Under the pieces are notes generated by a model. The model was not told where the DNA came from. It made no database searches and was given only the letters and a program-made list of their open reading frames with translations. A stretch of DNA of 37,372 nt. It comes from Bacteroidales bacterium. Lineage in GTDB: Bacteria; Bacteroidota; Bacteroidia; Bacteroidales; 4572-128. A program made the position numbers and the translations under genes. The stretch is taken from contig JAOZVH010000004.1 in NCBI GenBank assembly GCA_029938235.1, forward strand, positions 1 through 37,372. The letters are read 5' to 3'. Of the stretch, positions 29,101-37,372 are shown piece by piece. Numbering within the stretch: position 1 is the first letter of the stretch; each line of letters begins with the position of its first letter.

Positions 29101-32100
29101 TAATTTTAATAATTATTGTGATAATACCATCAGCAAAACTGTAAATATTCGTGGATTACCAGAATTAAATTTTGATGGTTTAGATGAAAATTATTGTCAT
29201 AATGCTGATTTTGTAAATCTTTCCTCAGAGCAAGAAAATGGTATTTTCTCTGGAAATGGAATAATAGAAAATAAATTTTTTCCACAAAATGCAGAAATTG
29301 GAGAAAATGAAATTACATATACTTACACAGACGAATTTAATTGTGAAAATTCAATTTCAAAAAGTGTAAATATTTATGAAATTGCGGAATTAGATTTTGA
29401 TGGTTTAGATGAAAATTATTGCATAAATTCTGTATTTGCTATTTTAACTCCAAATATTGAAGGGGGAAGTTTTTCCGAAAATATAGAAAATAATGAATTT
29501 AATTCTCAAAATTTAGGAGTTGGTACACATCAAATAACTTATTCTTTTACAGATTTAAATAATTGTTTTTTATCAAAAACGAAAAACGTTTCTGTAAATG
29601 ATATTCCAGAAATAAATATTTTAAATTTAGACGATGAATATTGTGAAAATTCTTTTTCTGTAAATTTAGAATCGTCGCCTGCAAATTGTAATTTTTCCGG
29701 AAACGGTGTAATTGATAATGTTTTTACACCGTCTTTAGCTTCGTATGGAATTAACACAATTATTGCAACTTTTACAGATGAAAAAAATTGTTCAAATTCC
29801 ATTTCAAAAGATGTTTCTATTTTTGATATGGAAGATTTAACTATAGAAAATCTCGAAAATGATTATTGCGAAGATGCAGAAAATGTTACTTTATCTGCAA
29901 ATATAGATGGAGGAACTTTTAGCGGAGCTGGTATAAATGAAAATATTTTTAGCATAAATAATTCTGGAATTGGTGAACATACAATTTATTATAATTACAC
30001 AGATTTAAATAATTGTACACAAATAATTTCTCAAAATGTTAATGTCCATCAAAATCCAGTTGTTGATTTTGGTTACACAACAAATATTTTTACAGATACG
30101 CCTGAAAATATTGTTTTAAATGCTGGTGCTGGATTTTCATCTTACGAATGGCAAGATGGCTCTAACGCACAAGCTTTTAATGTTCAAACTTGGGGAGATT
30201 ACAGTGTAGAAGTTACAGATGAAAATTCTTGTAAAAGTATCGCTGAGGTATCTATTTCTTTTAGTACTAATGATTTAGGAATAAAAAAAATCATTTCTCC
30301 TGTTTCAAAATGTGAACTTAGCGATAATGAAAATATTATTTTAGAAATAGAAAATTGCGGAGAAACTATTTTAGCAGGTGAAACTATCACCATAAATTAT
30401 AATATAGGTTCAACTCCTTTTGTTGAAGTAATTACATTAGAAGAAGATTTTCTTGCTTATACAAGTTTAATACATACTTTTTCACAAACAGCAGATTTTT
30501 CTAATTTTGAAAGTTATGATTTTGCGTTTTCTTTGGCAGGTGGAGATGGAAATTTTACTAATGATACAAAAAATGCTGTAATTAAAAATTTAAATTTTGT
30601 TGATTTAGCTTTAGATTTTGAAAATTTAGAAGACAATTATTGTATAAATTCTGAAAATTCTTTATTAACTACAAATGTAGAAGGTGGAATTTTTTCTGGA
30701 AATGGAATTAATGAAAATTATTTTTCTCCGGAATTAGCTGGTGAAGGAATTCATGAAATTAAATATACTTATATAAATGAAAATAATTGTGTTTCTGAAA
30801 TTACAAAAAATGTAGAGGTTTTTGATGTTCCAAATTTTGATTTTGAAATTAATGATTCATATTGTATGGGTTCAAATCCAGTGTTTTTAAATGCTTCTGT
30901 TGAAGGAGGTAATTTTTCTGGAAACGGAATTAATGGAATTAATTTTAATCCTAATGTTGCAGGAGTTGGAAGTCATAATATTTCTTATAATTACACAGAC
31001 GGAAATAGTTGTAATTATGAAATTACAAAATCAGTAAATATTTATGAGCCGCTTATTGCGAATATTAACGGTTTAAATGATGTTTATTGTAAAAATGGAG
31101 AAAGTTCAATTTTAATTGGTTTTCCAGAAAGTGGTTCTTTTTCAGGAACAGGAATTAGTGGAAGTGTTTTTAACCCTAATTTTGCAAATGACGGTGAAAA
31201 TACAATTTATTATAATGCTACAGATTTTAACGGTTGTGCTGTAAATACGACAAAAAATGTTTTTATTAATTCTTTAGAGGATTTAGATTTTGATTTAGAA
31301 GAAAATTATTGTATAAATTCAGAAAATATTTTATTAACACCAAATTTAGAAAATGGTATTTTTTCCGGAGAAGGAATTTTTGAAAATAATTTTTTCAATC
31401 CAAGTGTTTCTGGAATTGGTAATAATGCGATAACTTACACTTATAAAGATGAAAATAATTGTGTTTCTCAAATTACAAAAGAAACTAATATTTTAAGTGT
31501 TGGAGAGGTAGATTTTGACGGTTTAGAAAATGAATATTGTGTAAATTCCGAAGATCTTATTCTTTTACCAACCATTGAAAATGGTATTTTTTCCGGAGAA
31601 GGTATTGATGGAAATACTTTTTCGCCAGAAAATGCCGGAGAAGGTGCAAAAAACATAACTTATTCTGTTACTACAGAAAATAATTGTTTAATTTCTGTTA
31701 CAAAAAATGTAATTATTCACGGTTTACCGTCTTTAGAATTTAAAAATTTAGAAGATTTTTATTGTGTTTCTGAGCAAGGTTTTATTATGAATACAAATTA
31801 TACCGGAGGAATTTTTTCAGGAAACGATGGAATTGCTGGAAATGGATTTTTTCCACAAATTGCAGGTTCAGGAACTCATACTATAAATTATAATTTTACA
31901 GACGAAAATTCTTGTGAAAATACCATTTCAAAAGAAGTAGAAATTATAGAATTGCCTGATGCAAGTTTTACAGAATTAGAAGAAGAATATTGTTTAAATA
32001 CTCCAGATATAGATTTAGAAGCTTCAAATGAAGGAGGAATTTTTTCCGGAGATGGAATAATAGAAAATAAATTTTATCCGGAATTTGCAGGACTTGGAAC

Positions 32101-35100
32101 TCATATTTTAGAATATTCTTATACGGATGAAAATAATTGTAAAAATGATCTTTCACAAAATGTAACAATTAGAAATATTCCAAATGTAAAATTTAGAATG
32201 TTGGATAATAGTTTTTGTAAATCTGACGAAGCCATAGAATTGGAAGCAACTCCAACAGGTGGAACTTTCTCCGGAAATGGTGTTAATGGTGAATTTTTTG
32301 ACCCAAATGATGCTGGCGTAGGAACTCATAATATTGAATATAATTATGTAAATAATTTTAATTGCAGTAACACAGCTATAAAAAGTTTTACTATAAATGA
32401 TGTTCCAAGTTTAGATTTTCAAGGACTTGAAAATGAATATTGTCATAATTCTGACATTGTGAATTTAACACCAAATTTAACTGGTGGAATTTTTAGCGGA
32501 ATAGGAATTTATGAAAATACTTTTAATCCATCTTCATTAGAAACAGGAGTTTATAATATAAGTTACTCTTTGAATACAGAAAATAATTGTTATTCAAGTG
32601 TAGAAAAATCTGTTACTATTTTACCAATAATTGATGTAGATTTTACAAATTTAGATACTGACTTTTGTATAAATGAGACAAATATGACTTTGTCAGCAAA
32701 CGATGAAAATGCAACTTTTTCCGGAACAGCGGTTAATAAAAATATTTTTAATCCAAGTGTTGCAGGAATTGGGACGAATACAATAAATTTACATTTTACT
32801 GACGAAAATAATTGTAATATTGTAAAAAGCGAAATTGTAAATATACATTCTTTGCCGAATGTAGATTTTCAAAATTTAGAAAACGAATATTGTTTAAGTT
32901 CTGATACTGTACATTTACAAGGAAATTTTGAAAATGGAAATTTTTATTTTGATAATTCGGCTCTGGGAGATACTTTTTTTAGAATTGATAATTATAATGT
33001 TGGAAATCATCAAATAAAATTTTCTTATTTAGACGAATTTAATTGTTTTTCTTATAAAACTAAGGATTTTGTTATTGCTAATTTGCCACAAATAGAATTT
33101 GTAAATTTAGAAGAAGAATATTGTAAAAATTCTGAAGAAGTAATTTTACAATCAAATTTTCCAGAAAGTATTTTTTCCGGAGAAGGAGTTGTTGATGGAG
33201 TTTTTTATCCAAATCTTTTAGATGAAAATGTAGAAACTACAATTATTTACTGTTCATATACAGATGAAAAATCTTGTGTAAATTCTATAGAAAAAGAAAT
33301 TACAATAAATTATCCGACAGAAATAAGTTTTGAAAATTTAGAAAATTCCTATTGTTTAAATGATGAAATTGTAGTTTTAAATTCAGAATTTGAAAATTCT
33401 TATTTCTCTGGAAATGGAGTTATCGGAAACACTTTCAATCCAGAACTTGCTGCAGCAGGAGAGCATAATATTTATTTGCATTTTGTAAATGATAATAATT
33501 GTTTTTCTGATATTTCGCAAAGCGTAAATGTTTTAGAATTGCCGAATTTAAGTTTTGAAAATTTAGAAAATTCATATTGTAAAAATGACGAAAAAATTGC
33601 TTTGGAAGCAAATTTTGAAAATGCAATTTTTGAAATTCAAGCAGAAGAAAAAGATACTTTAGATATTCCAAACTTGGAAGTTGGAAGTTATAATATTATT
33701 TGTAATTATACAGATGAAAATTCTTGTTCAAATTCCATTTCAAAAAATGTAATTATAAATAACTTTCCTGACGCAAATTTTCAAGGTTTAGATACTGCAT
33801 ATTGTCAAAATTCTTTATTTTCTGTTTTACAAGCAAATGAAAATGGAGGAGAATTTAATGGTGATGGTCTAATTGAAAATATTTTTTATCCGAATTTATT
33901 AGATTCAGGAAATTATGAAATTTCTTATAATATAACTAATGAAAATAATTGTTCAAATTCTTTTACAAAACTTGTAAAAATTCATCATTTAGAGGAAATT
34001 ATTTTTTTAAATTTAGAAGAAAATTATTGTAAAAATGACATTGTAGTTTTAAAAGCTGCTCCTTCTGATGGATTTTTTGAGGGTTTTGGAATAGAAAGCG
34101 ATTCTATTTTTAAAGCTATTAGCTCTGGCGAACAAATTATTTTTTATAATTACACAGATACAAATAATTGTTTTCAGAAAGTTTCAAGAATTACAAATAT
34201 AAGGAATTTACCAATTATTGAATTTGATGAATTAGAAAAAAATTATTGTAAGAATGATATTTTAATTGCATTAAATGGAAATCAATTATCAGGTATTTTT
34301 TCCGGAGATGGGATAATAGGAAATAATTTAAATCCATCTTTGGCAGATGCTGGAGAAAATCAAATAACTTATTCATATACAGATAATAATAATTGTACAT
34401 CAGAAATATCGCAAAGTTTTAATATTAATCTTTTGCCTGATTTAAGTTTTGAAAATTTAGAAAATCATTATTGTAAAAAAGATGAAATTATAAATATACA
34501 AACATCTCCAACTTATGAAAATACTAATTTTTCTGGTGGAAATACAGATAAAGATGACGAGCTTTCATTAAATGAAATTGGAACTTTTATAATAAATGCA
34601 TCTTATACAGATGAAAATTTATGTGAAAATTCCATTTCACAAAATATAGAAATTCATGATTTACCAACCGTTTCTATTAATTTGGATTCTTTAGATTATT
34701 GCAAAGGTAATTCTTTACACCAATTAAGTGTTTCGCCAGAAGGAGGAACTTTTGAAGGAATGGAAGTTATAGATAATTCTTTCAGTATAGATAAATTGGA
34801 AAGTGGAAATTATAAAATTGTTTATGAGTTTACAGATGGATTTTCTTGTACTGCAAAAGACTCTGTAAATTTCGAAATTCATAGTTTACCGAGTGTAAGT
34901 TTTTCTGGAATAGATGAAGAATATTGTTTAAATAATGATACTGTTCATTTAACAGGAACTCCGGAAAATGGAATTTTCTCTAACTATACAGATACTTCAT
35001 TTTTTGTGCCGTCTATTTCCGGAGATTTTGAAATTAAATATGAGTTTGTGGACGAGTTTTTTTGCAAAAATTCGCAAACAAAAAACTTTACAGTTCATAA

Positions 35101-36763
35101 TTTACCAGATATTTCTTTCGAAGGTTTAGCGGAAAATTATTGTAAAAATAGTGAATTTGATATTTTAACAGCAAGTATTTCTTCGGCGACTTTCTCTGAA
35201 AATATAGAAAATGAAAATGAATTTCATCCGGAAAATGCTGATATTGGAGAAAATACGATTTTTTTAACTTACACAGACCAAAACCTTTGTACTGCTTTGG
35301 ATTCTCAAAAAACCATAGTTTATGAAATTCCAGAGATAACTTTTGAAATTGAAAATAATGTATTTTGTATAAATGATGCACAAATTTTTTTAGATGTAAA
35401 TCCATTAGGAGGAACTTTCGAAGGAAATGCTCTTACAAATAATTCATTTTTCCCATCTGAAGCAGGAGCAGGAACTCAGGAAATTATTTATACTTATACT
35501 GACGAAAATTTTTGTACAAATTTTGTTACGCAAGAAATAATTGTAAATCCTTTGACGGATTTGAGTTTTATAAATTTAGAAGAAAGATATTGTGAAGATT
35601 TTGGAGATATAGAATTGCAAGCATATCCAAGTGGTGGAAAATTTTATAAGAACAATTCTTTTGAAGATGAAATTGAGAATTTTGTATATGAATATCCGGG
35701 GGATTATATTATTACTTATAAACACACAGACGAAAATAGTTGTAAAAATAGCATTTCAAAAAATATCAGAATAATGCCTTTGCCAAATGTTGATATTTTA
35801 AATTTGGATAGTATTTTTTGTGTAAATTCTAATGATATTGAGATTTTGCCATTTCCATTTACAGCAAAACTTTTTTATAATAATGAAGAAATAAATGAAA
35901 ATATTTTTTCTCCGGAAGATTTTGGAGTGGGAAGTTTTGAAATTATTTGTAAATATGAAGACATAAACAATTGTAAAAATTCTAAAACGAAAATAATAAA
36001 AGTCAAAGACATTCCTGATGTGGAATTTTTATTAGATTCAGATACTTTATTATGTCAAAATAGTGATTCTATTTTATTAAAAGCCATTCCAAAAGGTGGA
36101 ACTTTTTCTGGACTTGGTGTTGAAAAAGACTCTTGTTTTTTTCCTGAAATTGCAAATATTGGAACTCATAAAATTAAATATGTTTTCACAGATACTACAG
36201 CTTCTGATAAAAAATGTTCAAATTTTGCGGAAATAAATTTAAAAGTAAATTCTTTACCAAATTTAGAATTTGAAAAAAGTATTATAGAAACAGATTTACC
36301 TTTGAATTTGTATAATACTTTGAATATTGAAAATACTGACACTGATACGAGTTTTTTTAATTTCATTTGGAATGATGGTATTATTGATTTATTAAATTAT
36401 GAAATTAAAAATTACGGTAATTATTCTTTAAAATTGGAAAATAGAGATACAAAATGTTCTATTTTTGAAAATATTTCTATTGAACGAAGTTCTAATTATG
36501 GAAGATTAGTAATTAATGCTTATCCAAATCCATCTTATTCTCGTGATAAGTTAATGATTTCTGTTGACCAACTTGAAGAAAAAGATGTTGTTATTGAACT
36601 TTTAACTTTTATTGGTCAAGTTTTATATCATAAAGAAATTAAAGATGTTTTATTTTTTGTTGATGAATTTGATATTTCTAATTTAGAAGAGGGAATTTAT
36701 TTTATTAGAGTAAATTACGGAGTTCAAGAAAACACAATTAAAAAAGTTGTAATTATGAAATAA
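26171..36763 (+). CDS. Giant T9SS-secreted repeat adhesin (about 42 Ig-like/PKD-like two-Cys repeats; real start may lie upstream)
   Basis: 3530 aa; consensus LDFxxLExxYCxNSxxVxLxxNxEGGIFSGxGIxxNxFxPxxAGxGTxxIxYxYTDENNCxxSISKxVxI; C-terminal NAYPNPSYSRDKLMIS...LLTFIGQVLYHKEI...LEEGIYFIRVNYGVQENTIKKVVIMK (type A T9SS sorting domain). Confidence 0.95.
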   Translation: MFLYFSFFSINKKIQIKEDQVNIFGLEENYCENSENVTLIGNPEGGIFDGPGIYGNEFRPNSLTAGTYEISYIFGELSYSKIVTINTVTELNFENLELENFFCQNDTNNIVLKANVQGGIFSGDGVQDSIFSPFLLEAGTQTIHYQYYNEYNCLSTIEKEIEIKEKPNLSFSNLENRYCKNSEDIVLSANPENGTFYVENIIKNNFEISNLEIGSYAISYFYKDENNCTDSISKNVIINPIPELNFNSLEAEYCYNSQDIILNAEPEGGIFENEAVDGNIFNPSLLSSSGETNIVYNFTDENNCQNTISQTINILDLPEINFSGLDENYCNNDNSGNILNGEPAGGVFSGSGIIGNKFYPKNLSEGTYEITYNFSDENLCYNSVKKIVNIFGAGEISIENLENEYCINSENVNLEVNINGGIFSGDGITGSIFSPNDAGVGAKTINYSVEDANNCQLNHSKNIVIYDLPEVTMQSLTENYCVNSDDVAIIVFPENGEFSGDIEILNNTFSPSNIVAGNYEISYSYTNEKSCSNTITQNISINNLPILDFEGLESSYCGNENPVNLTPNIEGGIFSGVGVNSANATFNPNNLIPNEYEIYYTFTDENSCTNIDTQKVEILGLYDLEILNLYDSYCSDALPILLETNLNGGTFTGNGMVGNQFRPSDAEYGIFEISYQFSDANLCVSEVKKMVTVYSAPEVDFENLESDYCENSNVVNLVGIPENGSFEGNGIDEKAFNPEIAGEGIHSISYSYTDENGCYASKIKTAIVHPIEDIDFNGIEEEYCLNTEDAILTSETENGTFYGDGISGNLFKPNLAGVGNHTVTYSVTDEYLCTHSKTKNLVVYDLPNANFINFDQTYCLTSPEVILLPGNENGIFSGDGIIENEFKFSPELAGLGEHQITYTVTDENNCTNTETKKTDILEVPELEILGLEDNYCIGITEIELSANLEGGTFSGDGIVGNYFYPNNLEVGTYEVFYNFNNYCDNTISKTVNIRGLPELNFDGLDENYCHNADFVNLSSEQENGIFSGNGIIENKFFPQNAEIGENEITYTYTDEFNCENSISKSVNIYEIAELDFDGLDENYCINSVFAILTPNIEGGSFSENIENNEFNSQNLGVGTHQITYSFTDLNNCFLSKTKNVSVNDIPEINILNLDDEYCENSFSVNLESSPANCNFSGNGVIDNVFTPSLASYGINTIIATFTDEKNCSNSISKDVSIFDMEDLTIENLENDYCEDAENVTLSANIDGGTFSGAGINENIFSINNSGIGEHTIYYNYTDLNNCTQIISQNVNVHQNPVVDFGYTTNIFTDTPENIVLNAGAGFSSYEWQDGSNAQAFNVQTWGDYSVEVTDENSCKSIAEVSISFSTNDLGIKKIISPVSKCELSDNENIILEIENCGETILAGETITINYNIGSTPFVEVITLEEDFLAYTSLIHTFSQTADFSNFESYDFAFSLAGGDGNFTNDTKNAVIKNLNFVDLALDFENLEDNYCINSENSLLTTNVEGGIFSGNGINENYFSPELAGEGIHEIKYTYINENNCVSEITKNVEVFDVPNFDFEINDSYCMGSNPVFLNASVEGGNFSGNGINGINFNPNVAGVGSHNISYNYTDGNSCNYEITKSVNIYEPLIANINGLNDVYCKNGESSILIGFPESGSFSGTGISGSVFNPNFANDGENTIYYNATDFNGCAVNTTKNVFINSLEDLDFDLEENYCINSENILLTPNLENGIFSGEGIFENNFFNPSVSGIGNNAITYTYKDENNCVSQITKETNILSVGEVDFDGLENEYCVNSEDLILLPTIENGIFSGEGIDGNTFSPENAGEGAKNITYSVTTENNCLISVTKNVIIHGLPSLEFKNLEDFYCVSEQGFIMNTNYTGGIFSGNDGIAGNGFFPQIAGSGTHTINYNFTDENSCENTISKEVEIIELPDASFTELEEEYCLNTPDIDLEASNEGGIFSGDGIIENKFYPEFAGLGTHILEYSYTDENNCKNDLSQNVTIRNIPNVKFRMLDNSFCKSDEAIELEATPTGGTFSGNGVNGEFFDPNDAGVGTHNIEYNYVNNFNCSNTAIKSFTINDVPSLDFQGLENEYCHNSDIVNLTPNLTGGIFSGIGIYENTFNPSSLETGVYNISYSLNTENNCYSSVEKSVTILPIIDVDFTNLDTDFCINETNMTLSANDENATFSGTAVNKNIFNPSVAGIGTNTINLHFTDENNCNIVKSEIVNIHSLPNVDFQNLENEYCLSSDTVHLQGNFENGNFYFDNSALGDTFFRIDNYNVGNHQIKFSYLDEFNCFSYKTKDFVIANLPQIEFVNLEEEYCKNSEEVILQSNFPESIFSGEGVVDGVFYPNLLDENVETTIIYCSYTDEKSCVNSIEKEITINYPTEISFENLENSYCLNDEIVVLNSEFENSYFSGNGVIGNTFNPELAAAGEHNIYLHFVNDNNCFSDISQSVNVLELPNLSFENLENSYCKNDEKIALEANFENAIFEIQAEEKDTLDIPNLEVGSYNIICNYTDENSCSNSISKNVIINNFPDANFQGLDTAYCQNSLFSVLQANENGGEFNGDGLIENIFYPNLLDSGNYEISYNITNENNCSNSFTKLVKIHHLEEIIFLNLEENYCKNDIVVLKAAPSDGFFEGFGIESDSIFKAISSGEQIIFYNYTDTNNCFQKVSRITNIRNLPIIEFDELEKNYCKNDILIALNGNQLSGIFSGDGIIGNNLNPSLADAGENQITYSYTDNNNCTSEISQSFNINLLPDLSFENLENHYCKKDEIINIQTSPTYENTNFSGGNTDKDDELSLNEIGTFIINASYTDENLCENSISQNIEIHDLPTVSINLDSLDYCKGNSLHQLSVSPEGGTFEGMEVIDNSFSIDKLESGNYKIVYEFTDGFSCTAKDSVNFEIHSLPSVSFSGIDEEYCLNNDTVHLTGTPENGIFSNYTDTSFFVPSISGDFEIKYEFVDEFFCKNSQTKNFTVHNLPDISFEGLAENYCKNSEFDILTASISSATFSENIENENEFHPENADIGENTIFLTYTDQNLCTALDSQKTIVYEIPEITFEIENNVFCINDAQIFLDVNPLGGTFEGNALTNNSFFPSEAGAGTQEIIYTYTDENFCTNFVTQEIIVNPLTDLSFINLEERYCEDFGDIELQAYPSGGKFYKNNSFEDEIENFVYEYPGDYIITYKHTDENSCKNSISKNIRIMPLPNVDILNLDSIFCVNSNDIEILPFPFTAKLFYNNEEINENIFSPEDFGVGSFEIICKYEDINNCKNSKTKIIKVKDIPDVEFLLDSDTLLCQNSDSILLKAIPKGGTFSGLGVEKDSCFFPEIANIGTHKIKYVFTDTTASDKKCSNFAEINLKVNSLPNLEFEKSIIETDLPLNLYNTLNIENTDTDTSFFNFIWNDGIIDLLNYEIKNYGNYSLKLENRDTKCSIFENISIERSSNYGRLVINAYPNPSYSRDKLMISVDQLEEKDVVIELLTFIGQVLYHKEIKDVLFFVDEFDISNLEEGIYFIRVNYGVQENTIKKVVIMK

Positions 36764-36780
36764 TTATAATTTAAAAATTT

Positions 36781-36816
36781 AAAAAAATTCCAAAATTAAA
36801 ATTTTGGAATTTTTTT
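36781..36816. terminator. Rho-independent-type terminator of the giant adhesin gene
   Basis: AAAAAAATTCCAAAATT-AA-AATTTTGGAATTTTTTT. Confidence 0.8.
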
Positions 36817-36819
36817 TCA

Positions 36820-37105
36820 AAAAACTCCCAAAATTTCAACAATTTATTCGAAAAAAATTTTTCAAAATTCACCCCAAAATTTCAACATTTTTTAATTTAA
36901 AAGAATAAAAAAAAAATTTTTTCAAAAATCGTCCAAAATTTCAATATTTTTTAAATTGAAAATAAAAAAATTTTTTTCAAAAAACGTCCAAAATTTTAAT
37001 GTTTTTAAAAAAACAACATTGGAGGTTTTTTTTTAACCTCCAATGTTTCGACATCAAAAATCGTCCAAAATTTCAATATTTTTTAATTTAAAAGAATAAA
37101 AAAAA
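36820..37105. repeat. Intergenic A/T-tract repeat copies (about 4-5), one interrupted by a hairpin
   Basis: ttttttcaaaaatcgtccaaaatttcaatattttttaaattgaaaataa and variants. Confidence 0.75.
37015..37047. terminator. 13-bp perfect hairpin with T7 loop inside a repeat unit
   Basis: AACATTGGAGGTT-TTTTTTT-AACCTCCAATGTT. Confidence 0.55.
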
Positions 37106-37111
37106 CATCCA

Positions 37112-37216
37112 TATGCGTCAAGCGTCCACGATGATTTGGTATTCCACGTGTCAAGCGTGGACGCTTGACGCATAATAGGTAAGATACTTCCGTGTCAAGC
37201 GACACGCTTGACGCAT
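37112..37216. repeat. GC-rich palindromic repeat cluster (REP-like)
   Basis: TATGCGTCAAGCGTCCACG (37112-37130) inverted at CGTGGACGCTTGACGCATA (37156-37174); GTCAAGCG-TGGA-CGCTTGAC and GTCAAGCG-ACA-CGCTTGAC hairpins. Confidence 0.9.
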
Positions 37217-37251
37217 AAGGTTCTTGGGAGATAATGATAATGCAATGCAAT

Positions 37252-37314
37252 AATTCTTCCATTATTTGCCAATTTTATAATAATGGAAGAATTTTAAAAA
37301 ATTCTTCCATTATT
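37252..37314. repeat. Triple inverted repeat AATTCTTCCATTATT / AATAATGGAAGAATT / AATTCTTCCATTATT
   Basis: Arms at 37252-37266, 37279-37293, 37300-37314; the last two form a 15-bp stem with 6-nt loop. Confidence 0.85.
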
Positions 37315-37372
37315 ATTATCTGAAACTTTCAAATCTACATTAAAATGACATTCCCAATGGTCAATACGTGGG
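37294..37372 (-). CDS. Possible 3' end of a CDS truncated by the window edge
   Basis: Open frame ...PRIDHWECHFNVDLKVSDNNNGRIF* on the minus strand; too short for a family call. Confidence 0.25.
   Translation of the reverse strand, partial: PRIDHWECHFNVDLKVSDNNNGRIF

Noticed and set aside
26433-36366. Numerous short antisense ORFs under the giant adhesin gene
   Set aside because: Expected from the biased codon composition of the repetitive sense strand; none resembles a known protein.
1-37372. Possible alternative genetic code (TGA = Trp) in an AT-rich genome
   Set aside because: Tryptophans in conserved motifs are encoded by TGG, and TGA occurs at plausible ends (e.g. ORFs ending at 2387 and 19495); no conserved Trp was seen as TGA.
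1-37372. tRNA or rRNA genes
   Set aside because: No GC-rich cloverleaf-like islands or GTTCGAATCC-type T-loops were seen; the only GC-rich island (37.11-37.22 kb) is palindromic, not tRNA-like.

Overview
This is a very AT-rich chromosomal window, most likely from a Bacteroidota genome. Supporting signs are a giant protein ending in a type IX secretion (Por_Sec_tail) sorting domain, TAnnTTTG -7 promoter-like motifs, and BatA-like and NqrE proteins. Recognisable genes: an FGE/SUMF1-like protein with a truncated C-terminus, RluA-type pseudouridine synthase, Der/EngA GTPase, an apparent CitD-CitE (citrate lyase ACP plus beta subunit) fusion, a secreted ankyrin protein with a putative beta-barrel tail, an Rpn/PD-(D/E)XK nuclease-like protein, M17 leucyl aminopeptidase, a solitary NqrE, a second PD-(D/E)XK-like protein, a BatA/vWA protein, YbaB/EbfC, a PstS-like binding protein, a secreted seven-blade WD40-caspase, a metal/siderophore/cobalamin-type binding lipoprotein, a PAS hybrid-type sensor histidine kinase, a His-rich lipoprotein, an LTA-synthase-like sulfatase, and a 3530-aa adhesin with about 42 two-cysteine Ig-like repeats. 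No rRNA, tRNA, CRISPR array or intact transposase was recognised. The most interesting unexplained structures are: (i) a family of ~55-bp A/T-tract intergenic repeats, in tandem arrays at 2.4-2.75 kb and 19.56-19.98 kb with degenerate copies in many other spacers; (ii) a GC-rich cluster of palindromes with apparently mutually exclusive, covarying hairpins at 37.11-37.22 kb; (iii) a likely non-ATG start for the giant adhesin; and (iv) the CitD-CitE fusion, the secreted WD40-caspase and the His-repeat lipoprotein. All functional calls are by eye from the translations; no database search was run.
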